Origin: Cavia porcellus
Lineage: Eukaryota; Chordata; Mammalia; Rodentia; Caviidae
Assembly: GCF_034190915.1 (NCBI RefSeq)
Contig: NW_026947496.1
Span: 57,422,501-57,486,500 of the forward strand
Reading direction: 5' to 3'
Length of the DNA stretch: 64,000 nucleotides
The notes beneath the pieces were generated by a model. It saw only the letters and a program-made list of their open reading frames with translations, was not told where the DNA came from and searched no databases. This document shows, piece by piece, positions 13,754 to 24,978 of this stretch (position 1 is the stretch's first letter; each line of letters begins with the position of its first letter). Both the position numbers and the translations under genes were made by a program.

Positions 13754-14938
13754 AATTTAAAAGCAAAACAAAACAAAAATTGTACTGGAACACCTGGAAT
13801 TTTACATGCCAAAGGCCAAAACTAGACCCCTGTCACCATGCACTAAATTAAAATCAAAATGGGTCAAAGTTCTAAATATTAAAACAGACATGCTAAATCT
13901 GCTGGAAGAGAGAATAAGCAGAACTCTTGATGACATAGGTATAGGCAAAGACTATGAAAAGATTTGAATTGCACTGGAACAATCACAAAGACTGGGACTC
14001 ATTCTATTAAAAGACCTTTTTGCAGCAAAATAAACCAAGAGAGTAAAAAGACAATTCACAGAATGGGGAAAAGTTTTTGCCAGTTGTTTCCCAGACAAAG
14101 GACTAATATCTCAAACAATTAAGAATTGAAAAAAAATTAGACTCTTCAATTCATATATGATAAAATGTTCAACATCAGTCATCATTTGAGAGACGCAAAT
14201 CAAAACAACACAGAGGTAACATGTAACTCCAGAAAGGGTGCTTGTTACCAAGAAATCAAACAAAAACAAATGATAGTGGATTGTGGTGAAAAAGAAACAA
14301 TTCACCACCACTGATGAGAGTTTAGACTGTTGCAATGACTGTGGATATCACTGTGGAGATTCCTCCAAAAACTAGGATTTAAGGTCCATTTGACCCTGCT
14401 ATTTCCTTTCTTGATATATTGCCAAAGCATTAAAATCATCATATCACAAAGATACATGCACATCTATGGTTATAGTAGCACACATTTTAATGTCTAAGTC
14501 TTATAAACAGTACAAATACCAGGGAATGGTCGAATGGACATTTTTAATATAGTGGAGTACTACTCAGTCATAAAAAACATAAACAAGACATACCTAGGTA
14601 AATGAATGTGGCTTTAGAACACAGTCTTAACCAAAATAAATTGGATTTGCATATGCTAATATTACATTGTCTTTGGTGTGAGAAATTGAAATTATAAATA
14701 CATAATAGATATTGTGAAAAAGGAACAAATCATTCAACCTGAAGGGGAAAAGAAGAAAAATGAGAAGAGAAATGTAAAATGGAAGCAAAGTTTCTATAAT
14801 GAAGGAAGGGAAGGAGGGAGGAGAGGATAATAGGGAGGTATAAATCAAGATATATCATCTGCAAGTCCAAGTTCCCTATGATGAATGTGATCATTTCTAT
14901 GTCTAAATAATACCAATAAACTGAACTAAAAAAAAACA
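13754..14938 (+). mobile_element. LINE-1 3' end (+ strand)
   Basis: A-rich sense strand of the ORF2 C-terminus and 3' UTR of an old LINE-1. Recognisable steps are the 'agacccctgtcaccatgca' block, the 'aaaaagacctttttgcagc' block, 'ggactaatatctc', and the 'tggagtactactcagtcat' block near 14,550. It ends in a short A-run at about 14,928-14,936. Frames are broken throughout. Confidence 0.75.
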
Positions 14939-15230
14939 TTCAGTCCTATCCCTGAAGGAACTACTTTTAAATAGATTTAGTTTGAATGTTTGCTTTTTAA
15001 AACAAAATGTATACATATATATAGAAGAATTTACTTAATGCATAGTTTAAGAAGTTTCCAGAAAGTGAATACACTCACATTATCAGTGTCCAATTCAAGA
15101 CCTAGAACATTGTTATCATCAGAATCTCATTTATTTTCTGTTAGTCATTACCCTATGTCTACATGTAGTCATATCGTGTCTTCCAATGAGAGAGACTAGC
15201 TTTTCTTGTTTTAAAAAAATTTTAGTAGTT

Positions 15231-15232
<2 letters not shown>

Positions 15233-15275
<43 letters not shown>
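15233..15275. repeat. (AT)n microsatellite
   Basis: About 20 uninterrupted AT units. Confidence 0.9.
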
Positions 15276-15276
<1 letters not shown>

Positions 15277-15597
15277 CATTTGCCTATTTTTTGTTCAAAA
15301 ATACTATTATTTTATGTCATTGTAGTTTGTTTCTACACACTCAGCTATATTTATAGCCTTTTGGTATTTACTTTTTATTTTGAGAAAAGGCTTGCTAAGT
15401 TGTTAAGTTGCCAGGCTGGGCTTCAATTTGCCCTCCTCCTGTTACAGTCTTGACATATATTATTCACACATAATTCTATATATGCATGTCTGTATCTATA
15501 TTACATTGTACATTCACTATATTTAAATCCTATGTCAGAATATTATTTTCAAAGTTGTGGCCTACCTTCATATTTTTAATCTACAATAATTTAGTTT

Positions 15598-15960
15598 TTG
15601 GCTTTCTTAGTCACTTTTTTACTCATTGTTGAGGCAACATACCAATGCCCAAAGTTAGGGAAGGAAAGGTTTATTTCTTACAGTTCTTGGCAGTTTCAGA
15701 CCATGCTCAGTTGGCTCCCAGGCAGTGTGGCATGGCGGGACAGCCCTTCATGGCTGCTGCAAACAGTAAGGTGTGAACCTGCAACATAGAAAGACACACC
15801 TTCTTCCCACCAATACATCATATCCTGGCCCCATCCATGGATGGGTGAAAAACTTAACCACCAATCCAAGTGCTAGACAATGAACCAATCACAAACACTA
15901 GATTTGGTTGAGTCCATAATTGCACAAGGCTTGGGGGCCACTGACATAAACCATGACAAG
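15598..15960. mobile_element. URR1-like hAT-Charlie element
   Basis: About 360 bp resembling the rodent non-autonomous DNA transposon URR1: an early segment with 'ggaaaggtttatttcttac', a middle rich in 'cagttggctccc' and 'ggccccatcc', and an end containing 'ctgacataaaccatgaca'. The copy at 55,045-55,404 has the same order of blocks. It encodes nothing. No 8-bp target duplication was recognised. Confidence 0.5.
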
Positions 15961-15964
15961 GGCC

Positions 15965-16840
15965 AATTTGAAATGAATATTATTCTGTCATAAAAAGATT
16001 AACATTGATAAAAAGATTAATATTGATTTTTAATTTTTGAAATGTATTAATTCTAGCACTGTTTAACAGGCTATTTTTGCCCCTAATTGAATTACCTTAG
16101 CACTTTTGTAGAAAATCAATGATCTGAAGAGTTGTATATCTATTTCTGGATTCTCTTTTTCGTTCTATCAATCAGGATCTCTAATATTACTCTAAATTTC
16201 AGTACTTTAGGCTAATATTAAGTCTTGAAGCTAAGTAGTACAAATCTTTCAACTCTGTTCTTCATTTTAAAAATTTTTAATTTGGGTTTTTACACTTTCA
16301 TATAAAGTATAAAATCAACTTGTTAAGTTCTCAAAGAAATCCTGCAGGGATTTTGACCAATTTCATGTTGACACTAAAGATCAATTGTAGAAAATTGACT
16401 TCATACTATTTAGTCTTCTGATTCATTAGCGTAGTTTAGTTCTGCAATTATTTAGTTGTTTTATAATTGGACTCAGCTTTTCATAGTTTTGCATAAAGAT
16501 CTTGAGCATATATTGCTAAATTTATTTCTAATATTTTGTATTTTGAGGCCTTGATAAATAGCACTTTAAAATATATGTGAAGTTTGAATTGCACTTTGAA
16601 GATACACAGGAACACAATTGATTTTTGCATATTGACCTTGTATCTTTAGATCTTGCTAGACTCACTACTTTTCTTAGGTTTTTTTTTTTTTTGATTTTTA
16701 AAAATGTTCTCTACAAATCAATGTATTTTGCATGTAGTTAAATAAAGGTAGTTTTCCTTTTGAACTATCAGAACTTTGAGGAATTGTTTTGCTTTGGTAG
16801 CTGTGTTGCATGGGAACTATAAATTTTTTTTTTGTCAGGG
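15965..16840 (-). mobile_element. Old LINE-1 ORF2 fragment (- strand)
   Basis: T-rich strand matching the complement of an ancient LINE-1 RT region, including 'acacaattgatttttgcatattgaccttgtatc' shared with most LINE-1 (here reported in pieces: ACACAATTGATTTTTGCAT then ATTGACCTTGTATC). No open frame survives. Confidence 0.55.
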
Positions 16841-17480
16841 TAAATACTGTAGTTGGTCAGGCAGACTGCTAAGAAAGATGGGATTCACTTCTACTCTTTA
16901 AAAAAAAAAGCCCAAACTAATTTAGCTATAACTCAGCTGAACACTCTTAATCCCCTTCTCTAAAATTTCCCACAACCAACTACTTTTATTTAAAAATGTG
17001 ACAGTCAAATTTACTGAGACCAGGAAAAACTCACTTATGCAACAATATTTCACATATACGTAGGAGAGAGCAAAGTCTTGTTTCCTGCCCTACCCTCTCT
17101 GCAAATTGGGTTTATTAGGGTTTAGCTGTAAAATAATTTCCTCCTTCCCAGTCTCAGGCATTCAGAAGAGGAACTTTTGGAAGATGATTGGATCAGGAGT
17201 GTGTTTTACTCATCAGTGGATTCATCCATTAATGAATTTGTAACTAACTGAACTGTTAAGAGTTGGGGCTGGGCTGGAAGGGTAGGTCACTGGGAATGTA
17301 ACTGGGATGTTGTATTTTTGTTATCCCAAATCTCTCTGTGCTTTCTAGTTGCCACAGGTTGTCCAATTTTTCTCTGCCATGGTCTTTCACTTTGTAATTA
17401 CAGCCTTGGAGCCAGCAGACCAGAAATCTGAACCTGTGAGTAAAAATAAATCTCATCTCCTTTAAATTGCAGGTGTGGGA
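16841..17480. other. Unassigned DNA with LTR-like tail
   Basis: No gene seen. Around 17,330-17,490 a series 'gccatgg', 'cctgtgag', 'aataaatc' resembles the R/U5 end of a MaLR-type LTR, but I could not define termini. Confidence 0.3.
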
Positions 17481-18160
17481 TATTTTTTTCCTAGTGAGTG
17501 GAAAGTGCCTAGTACACGGTCTTTACACCATACAGCTAAGTCAGGTGGTGTTGACAAAGGCTTTAGTAACTATACTGATGCTAGCTAGGTCGTGCCTGAG
17601 TCCCCTAGGCACAGGACCCACATAGTTTTAGGTCTGCACTGGGGCCCATGCTGTGGCTGGTTGTGATGCAGTACACATGCAGTTGTGTACTGGAGTACAG
17701 CCCTCTGTCTGATGCTGGGGCAGCTCTAGAGCTCTACCACTGAGCAGTAGTTGGGGGACAGGTGGTAAACACAGTTCCTTGGCTACCAGAGCTGACACTA
17801 AGCAGGGTTATTCCCATATTTCACAGCCACTGGTACCTGCCCTATTTTGGGAGGAGAAAGGATGTACCCCAGGTTCACTTCAAGGCTGGAACTAGTGCTG
17901 AGGAGTCTTGGGTCTGTGCCACAGGTGCACAGGTCTCTGATGCTGTAGGGATACCCTAGAGGCTTCAAGGACCTTTGGCTGCAGGCTAGGTGTTACATGT
18001 GTTGGTCCCAGAGCGCTGAAGGGGTATTTTTGCAGGTCAGGTGCCAAAGAAAAGAAAGCATGTGGAGCCAACATCAACAGCAAGCCAGCATCTTTATTGT
18101 TCAGCCTATATGGCTGTTACCAGCCCTTACATTCTGTGTTCTGTCATAACCAGAGTTATG
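17480..18160 (-). mobile_element. Possible ERV-L 3' LTR/flank
   Basis: GC-richer than its surroundings and next to the 3' side of the - strand ERV-L. AATAAA on the - strand lies at 18,093-18,098. I could not find a matching partner LTR at the other end, so the call is by position. Confidence 0.3.
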
Positions 18161-18935
18161 GATTAAAAACTGGTGGTCTACTCAACACCAGCTGAATTAA
18201 ATCAGTATGGTGCTGAGTATAGATGTTCCACCTGAGAAAAGTTGCCAGCATAAATGGAGACAGGGAGAAGACGAGGGAGGCATTGTGGGTTTCTGCAAGT
18301 GTTGCTGTTTGAGCCGTTGGTTCTCCTGGAGGAGCTTGTCATGACTAGCTTCCCCAGTGTGAGTTTGACCACTGACATCAGAGGAGCTCAGGACCTTGTT
18401 GTTGAGAGTGGCTGTGGTTCATTTTGGGGGAGCTCTGGTCTTTACATTGAGCATCACTTCCTGGTTCTGGAGGGGAAGATGTGTGCAGTTAATCTCCAGA
18501 ATGAACTCATCACGCTGGCTTTCTGGCATGTACTTGACTGTACTTATTGTCGGAGGAGCTCGGGACTTCCATGTTGCTGAGGGTGGCTGTGGTGATTTTC
18601 AGGACAGCCTTGGTTCTTATTTTGAGCGTGACCTCTCAGCTCCAACATAGAACCCTCAATCTATCAGCAAAGCTCCTTCAGCTTGCTGGCATAGACTTTC
18701 TAGCTTTCACTGCTGACCTTTGGGCCTTCCCAGCATGTATCCGTAAAAGAAATTGGCATGAGTTCTTCTGGTGGGCTCTAAACCTCCAGTTGAACTTGTG
18801 GGAGGCATTGTCATGGGCTCTGGGGTTTCATCTGGATGCATCCAGGACATTTCAGTGGGATCTAGGCCCTTGGCTGGATACTCTGTGTCTTAAGTGTTGT
18901 GGACAGATTTCCTGCACTTTCTTATGTTTAACTGG
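18160..18935 (-). repeat. ERV-associated repeat, copy 1
   Basis: This stretch aligns by eye with 34,965-35,475 in the same orientation. Shared anchors include GTTGGTTCTCC, GGAGCTCTGGT and the TTTGGGCCTTCC/TTTGGGCCTTTCC block. Copy 1 has an extra ~170 bp because its central segment is duplicated (18,381 and 18,553). It lies downstream of the env-like segment of the ERV-L and may be the 3' end of that family. Function is unknown; no continuous frame remains. Confidence 0.6.
18381..18650. repeat. Diverged tandem duplication (172-bp offset)
   Basis: GAGGAGCTC starts both units (18,381 and 18,553). Each continues GGACYT..., GAGxGTGGCTGTGGT and a TTxxATTTTGAGC/TTxxACATTGAGC step about 70 bp in. 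The other copy at 35 kb has a single unit. Confidence 0.75.
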
Positions 18936-19428
18936 GTGACCATCATAAAATAATATAAATTCTGTGTCCTGATTCTAATTTTTCTCCTTACAACCCTTGA
19001 CTATAACAACTATGTAGTGCATACATAGTTGTTTATGCTGTCATGCTTATATAAGGGCATCCTGTACACATGTGGCAGACAGCAAGGTTGTATCCTTATA
19101 GGTCCTCAAATACCCCGAGTTTTGAAGCAATCTGCTGTGGCTCCTCACATCTCACTCCCTCTAAGGTCAGGGCATGTCTTCATGGGCTTCTTGTGCCACT
19201 CTGCATAGAGACCACAAAAGCAGTAAGGGACCATGACATTACCACTCACCCCTTTGTCACCAGAGCACAGCTTGTGGAGACCCAGTGCCACATGGACCAC
19301 AAGGATTCCTACCACTGGGTGAGAAGATGCTGCTGTAAGACCCTAATAATGGAAACCTCTGCATCTATTTCCTGTAAGGCTTCTTGTACCTACTTTTGGT
19401 GCTCAGGGATAAAAATGCAACATTCTGC

Positions 19429-19860
19429 CTACAAGAGGACACAAGTACATCCTTGTACTGTAGTTAGCAAATCAAGGGTTATGTGGTTTTGCAGAACAAC
19501 TGTTCTCATTTGGGAAATTTTGTCCATGAGAAACATCAAAGACTGGCATATGCCATTCAAGGCCTGAGCCCTGTATTGAGCAAAAGATTCAATACAGAGG
19601 ACTATATCTATGGTCTCTGCCTCGGGTTTCCTCAAAGTCACCAGATGAAGCTATTAGGCTGCCTGTTGAGTACAGTATCACTTGTGATACACAGAATCCC
19701 AATTGTGGGGAGTGTCTGTGGTGGTGGGACTGATAATACCTTTAACATGTGGAAATCCCCAGATTCAGTGTCCTGTACAGTATGCAATGGAGCAATCAGA
19801 GAACACTGTACCAGTAAACTTGTAGCCATCCCACCAAGTGCTTGTATCATTCATCAGTAA
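19429..19860 (-). pseudogene. Retroviral envelope TM-like remnant
   Basis: The - strand frame 19,429-19,641 reads a heptad-like stretch (ALNGICQSLMFLMDKISQM) followed by VVLQNHITLDLLTTVQGCTC, at about 19,440-19,503. This matches the order of a retroviral TM: coiled coil, then the LQNxxxLDxL (immunosuppressive-type) segment and a Cys pair. The next Cys positions are not conserved. The frame above it (19,638-19,850) may be the fusion-peptide side. TM mediates membrane fusion; this copy is broken on both sides. Most ERV-L lack env, so the association is noted as a finding. Confidence 0.6.
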
Positions 19861-20599
19861 TGTGTGGTTACACAGGTGATATCCACCCCATGGTTCAGTT
19901 GCCTACTGATGTATTCACCTGTTGAATACAAAGTGGGGCTATATTCAGTATGTTACTTGGTTCCTTGTCATCCACTCCCAGCCATTGGGCAAACCAGGCC
20001 CCGTGCCCATGGGATGGTCATGCTTTTCCAGATCTGTGCCTCAATAACCTGGTGTTACTGATCCTGGGCAGAGTTGGTCTGGGTTTTCTATGTCCAATTA
20101 CTCCAACTGAGCAGGAACGGTGGTACAGTATTTCACAGGAGGCCGCCCTTGGCTGTATCAGTCAGTTTGGGACCTGATCCAACAATGTGATTGCTTGGTG
20201 CATACAGGCAACATGTGGGCCCAGGAGATGATCTGTTAGGATTGCTCATCCTGGTCAGTGGGACAGCAGAGAATGAGGAACTATTTTGTAGGGAGATCTT
20301 GCCCATCTGAAAGGATGTAGGCCTATCCTACACCCTGAGATAGGATTGTGGGCAGAATCACTTTACCCCCAGCTTAGAATACTAAACCTGGGTCCCCACT
20401 GCTACTGGGGGCAGAGGAGTTGGGCCAAGGTCCACCACTCCTCAGGAGATGTGCCAAGCAGCCATGATGTCACTGCCTTTCAGAATGATGACTACAGTAG
20501 CAAGTGGAGAGTATGCCAAGGCCCTTAAGGGTCATCCTGAAATCTAGGGCTGTACTTCTATGACATGTATTAGTCTTTCCCCCAAGGACTCCAAGAGGA

Positions 20600-21700
20600 A
20601 TGAACACCCAATTGTTCTCAGGTTGGCGTATGGGCCAATCCCAAGTCCACTGATAGCAGATTCCTAGCTGCGTAGGTTCCAAGGCCTTTTCATCACCTTA
20701 GGGTCTCACTCTCTGAGTCAAATATCAAGATGGGCTGGCTGTGCTTTCAAAATGCAATACAATGCCATATATCGGGCTAATCACTGAGTAATCGGGTCCC
20801 TTGAAGTAAGACTCACATCCACCCAGAAAACTTTGGAATCAAATAGATCAGTTTGGCTTTTCGGATCCTGTTATTCTGTAGTTCCTTTCAATCATACCAT
20901 CAGCCTGCAGCTGGTAAGGCGTATGGAAATATCATATGACATCATTGTCTTTGTGGTGTTGAGGGATTTTTTTTTTGGGGGGGGTCTAGAAATCAAACTC
21001 AAGACCTTGCACTTGCCAGGTAGGCATTTGTACTGCTGAGCTAAATCCCTGGTCCCTTTCTTTGACTCATTGTTGTACCAGGGACACTGAGAAATGGATT
21101 CAGACACCATCCATAGGGGCATTCCATATGCAGCAGTCAACCACTGCCATGTTTTAATGTATGAATTTGGCTGGCAGAGGAAATGGGGCAGGAAAAGCTA
21201 CACTTGCGGCTGTATCTACACAGTCAAAGCGTATCTGTGTTCCTGCCAGAGAGTCAGGGATCCAGGATAATCCATGGCCATTGTTGGGATGCTCATGGTA
21301 TCTTGCCAAGTTCTGTGGGCACCCTTGTTCTCTAGGTGCTGGTGCACCTAGAGAAGAAATAGGCATACTGTCAACATTCCTTTACTGCAGCCTTTGACTC
21401 AATGGGAGTCAAGTCCAGGTGCCATCTCTGTGCTACTGCTTGCCCGTTATGTGGTCCTACATGTTTTAGTTTCTTAAACAGCCATGGGTCCACGGCAGAA
21501 GATAGCCCTTGGAAAGTGGCTTCCCTTATCAAGGCATCTGTTAAGTCACTTCCTGGTGAGAGAAGGGACTTATGTTCTGAAACTTGATAAATTACATGAT
21601 TAGCTATTTTGGTCACACCACTATAAAGCTTGCCGTAGGTCAGTGCCTCAAATGATTGCCCTATCTGCCAATCCTCACCTACCCAATTCACCAATCAAAG
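20600..21700 (-). pseudogene. ERV-L integrase remnant
   Basis: Three - strand segments carry the integrase core in decayed form. Around 21,430 is GQAVAQRWHLDLTPI, like the first catalytic-Asp region of ERV-L. About 21,200 is FDCVDTAASVAFPAPF, like the following beta-strand block. Near 21,110 is AAYGMPLWMVSES, where the second Asp region is expected, and about 20,915 ADGMIERNYR covers the catalytic Glu. The SINE lies between the last two. Frames are interrupted throughout. Confidence 0.65.
20967..21056 (-). mobile_element. ID-like tRNA-derived SINE (- strand)
   Basis: On the - strand it starts GGGACCAGGGATTTAGCTCAG (box A, reported to its last G at position 21 of the element only in part: GGGATTTAGCTCAG) and has a box-B-like GAGTTTGATTTC, then a C-run and an A-run (+ strand T 20,967-20,976, G 20,977-20,984). 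It interrupts the ERV-L integrase. The same subfamily is found at 32,736-32,838. Confidence 0.85.
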
Positions 21701-22599
21701 TGTCAGCCCCCTAAAACCATCCCAACTGTCCATGTAAACATATAGGGGGACTTCTTCGTGTCCCCTACGAGTAGTCACACTGCCCACAACACTGCCCATT
21801 GACTTGACCTTCCTGTTATGGTTTCAAACCAGAGGATTTACATCCTAGACTAGACAGTGTCTACTATACATTGTAAGGTTGTACAGTGACAGGACACATT
21901 GGTATACCAGGTATCAGTCAGAGGCCCCTTTTTCCTTTCTGTGTAGGGACAGGTGACATGCCCTGTAGTCTGGTGCCCTGCATGATTTTCTGTGTCATAT
22001 ATTTTATTGGTCTAGACACTGTTTTTTTTTAATTTGGCTGCCAGCATGCTTTCTGAAAAGGAGGTCCACTGCTGCAAGTACATCCCCCAGTATGTGAGAG
22101 TGTGCCTGGCTACTCCACTTCTGGGATGGGATGTTCATGTATGGACCCAGCCCTCTATTGGGTATTTGACCTGTACTTCCACTATGATCCTCTCAAAGTC
22201 GTGCAGAGAAGCACATACAGCTGTTGATCAGGGAATACTGGTTTCTGAGTCCTTTTCACAGTGGTGAGTGAAGCCCAATAGGTAATTCTGCTTCTGTTGC
22301 TTTTACCATAGATCGCAGCCAAACCCAACATCCTCTATACTCACTGTTAGGGAAAATGGCAGTGGATAGCCAATGACTTAGAGGTTTATCAGACTACCCT
22401 CTTTGAGTCCTGAAAAGCAGCCTCACCTACATCTGTCCGGTCTCATGTCATGCCCTGTGGATCATCTGTTATAAAATGTACAGCAAGGTAACTAGACACA
22501 GTATATATGCCAAAGCCCAGTAAGCTCAGGTATGTCTCCAGTTGGTGTACTGTAATTGGTATGGAATATGCCTGTGTTTTATTGATAACATATCAGGGA

Positions 22600-23110
22600 T
22601 TACTTTTATCTTACCTGACAAAATAACATTCAAGATTTTGATAAACAAGCCAGGCCCCTAGACATTGTCTTCATTGATAGCCTACCGCCAGACCAGCAGC
22701 TATTAAATCTGCAGTGCAATCAGAGGTTAACATAATATCATCAACATAATGGAATAGTGATACAGAGTGTGGCTTGGTCCAGGTGGCCAAGTCCTCAACC
22801 ACAAGACTATGACACACAAAGTCTGGCTATGCAAATAGCCTTGTAGCAACTTCTGGAAGGTCCATTGCCTGCCCTCTCAGGTAAGACAAATTTCAGGCAT
22901 TATACCAATGATAATATGGCACTAGCCAAATCCACAGCATAATGGTATCAATCCAGCATAACACTGTCACATGCAATGTAGAGGTTGCTTTGTTCATTTC
23001 CTGGTAATAAACAGCCATTTACCACTTCCTATCCAGCTTCCATATAGGCCATCCCGGGGAGTTAAAAGGGCTATATGCCAGGTGTGTCACACCTGCCTCT
23101 TCCAATTTCA
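22600..23110 (-). pseudogene. ERV-L reverse transcriptase remnant
   Basis: The - strand from about 23,100 downward reads an RT N-terminal block with SPFNSPGWPIWK and, after a stop, a segment like the ERV-L 'NK.T..LH' step (EMNKATSTLHVTV). The catalytic box YVDD is at 22,737-22,748, followed by IMLTSDCTADL, which is the ERV-L form of this motif. The enzyme would copy genomic RNA into DNA. Several stops (for example just after the KLDRKW block) rule out a product. Confidence 0.8.
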
Positions 23111-24061
23111 AGATGATCTGTCCTAGTTTCTCATGATCCACAGGCAATCAATATTACTTCAGGCACACAACCCACATATTCTGATGGAGCATCAGCAATG
23201 CATGGTGTGGATGTCCTCAGACTATGGTTTTTACCATGTGGACCAGAAAGTGGAATTTTACCTGCATGGTGTTAAGCCAAGCACTAATCAGTATGTCCAG
23301 CTGTAGAATATAGTCAACAACCAGGGAAACACAGACATCATAAGGATACAAGTCCAAGTGTCCATTGTCACTTGGTTATCCAGACTGTGATATAGTGACC
23401 TCCATATTCTTCTACAGAGGTCCTGTAAAATGGTCTCGGTCACCATATATTAGCATTAATTTGGTCCTGATGTTCACCAATACCAGTACACATAAATAGG
23501 CATTTAAATATGACCAGTAAATAGTCATTTTCCACATGTGGCCTCCTGTCTCCTGGGGTCCGCATTAACTGGTCACTGTAGCCTGCTTCTTAGTCTGAGT
23601 AAAGGGATTCCAGTATCATGTCCTCCTGTTTCACCAAGGCTGCTTTGACTTTCAAGCCCATCAGCTGGTATTGTTGTGAGGGTGCAACTGCAACCACAGG
23701 GGCAGCATCACATCCAAAAGCTGCCCATCTATCTTATCTGTGGCTAAGCCAGCAGCCATCAGGTTCATCTAAATTTGGTATCAGCTGATCTACATAGGCC
23801 CATCTCTGGGGGCTTGGCCCTGTTTGGCTGTGGGCCACAGAATTTTTTTTCTTCTGTTGGACAGTATTTATAGGTCTTGCCTTACCTTGGCCTTTTACTT
23901 CCATGTCTTCCAGGCAGGGGAAGGCGTTTACAGTATTGTAGGTGGGGAGACCTGTGGATGGATATAATAGTCTACTGATTGTGTCCGTTTGAGAAGTTTA
24001 GAAGCAAAACTAAGATGACTCAGCAATTCTTCACGCTAGGCTGTAGAGAATATGCCCGCTG

Positions 24062-24430
24062 GTGCCCCAATGCCTGGGCAGTATAAAAGGGACACCAGGA
24101 AGGACTGATGGTTGCTGTTCTTTGGAGAGGCTCACATCTTTGCCTTCAGCTTGGATATGTCTCCTGGCTTCTAGCACAACTCTGTTGTCAGGTGTAGATT
24201 CTCCAGCCTTACATTATAGACCCATCAGCCTCCTGATATGGACTTTCGTAGAACACGCTGCAGTGCACTCCAGACCTCTGAATCTTTCAGCTGCCTGTGT
24301 GCAGATACCCTCTGCATGGTTCCTTATCCAGCTCTGTGGCTGACCAGCATAAACCAATCTTGTAATTGCTTATGCATTTTTATATCTTGTGTTGTAACTG
24401 TTTCTTTGGTCTTGACTGATACAAGGGGGT
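24062..24430 (+). mobile_element. LTR-like segment
   Basis: A TATA-like AGTATAAAAGG at about 24,080 is followed by 300 bp of the T/C-rich type seen in mammalian LTR R/U5 regions (for example 'ctcctggcttctag', 'ccagccttacattatagac'). It adjoins the 5' side of the - strand ERV-L but reads on the + strand, so it may be a separate insertion. Confidence 0.35.
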
Positions 24431-24900
24431 AAGAAGGCTACCACTGTCCCAAATGTGCCAATTGGGTGTCATAAACAGCTCTTCATCAGAGCTATAACAC
24501 TGCATTGTGAAATCATTTGTTGCATGTCCATTTCTCATAACACAGTTACTACGATTGGGTTGGTTGTCCTTTGCAGCTAGCCTATCTTCTGGAGAAACTC
24601 TCCTGCCTCTTGCCTCACAAAGCAGAAAAGAGTGAAAAAACACCCAAGCCCAAACACCCAAGCTCACTGACTCACAGTAAGAAACGATCACAGGCCCTGG
24701 TCTGTTTTGTCTTGGAAATAGATACTAAATTTATATGATCTTTGAGGCAGGAAACCTATGGAATGATGGCATTCAATTTGCAGATGAAAAGTGATAGCTC
24801 TTTCTATAGGTAAACAGCCCTTTTTAGAGTTGAAAATGGTTGGCCTTTCATAGATGAAAAGGCCCTTTTCATGACATGAAATTTTGTGATCTCTGTGTGT

Positions 24901-24978
<78 letters not shown>

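Larger units (their letters stand above)
18936..24060 (-). mobile_element. Degenerate ERV-L (class III) provirus interior
   Basis: On the - strand this stretch reads in retroviral order: a poorly readable gag/protease part (23,300-24,060), reverse transcriptase (22,600-23,110), integrase (20,600-21,700), and an envelope-TM-like part (19,430-19,860). RT and integrase resemble the ERV-L family, which is related to foamy viruses. Stops and frameshifts are frequent, so it is old. A SINE has inserted at 20,967-21,056. LTR boundaries were not established. Confidence 0.75.

Noticed and set aside
18254..18939. Host gene exons on the + strand (several overlapping open frames)
   Set aside because: The frames overlap, have no family likeness, and lie in a repeat with a second copy at 35 kb that is open on different frames.
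24904..24974. CRISPR-like or regulatory repeat array
   Set aside because: Simple dinucleotide microsatellite; no spacer structure, and the sequence is mammalian.
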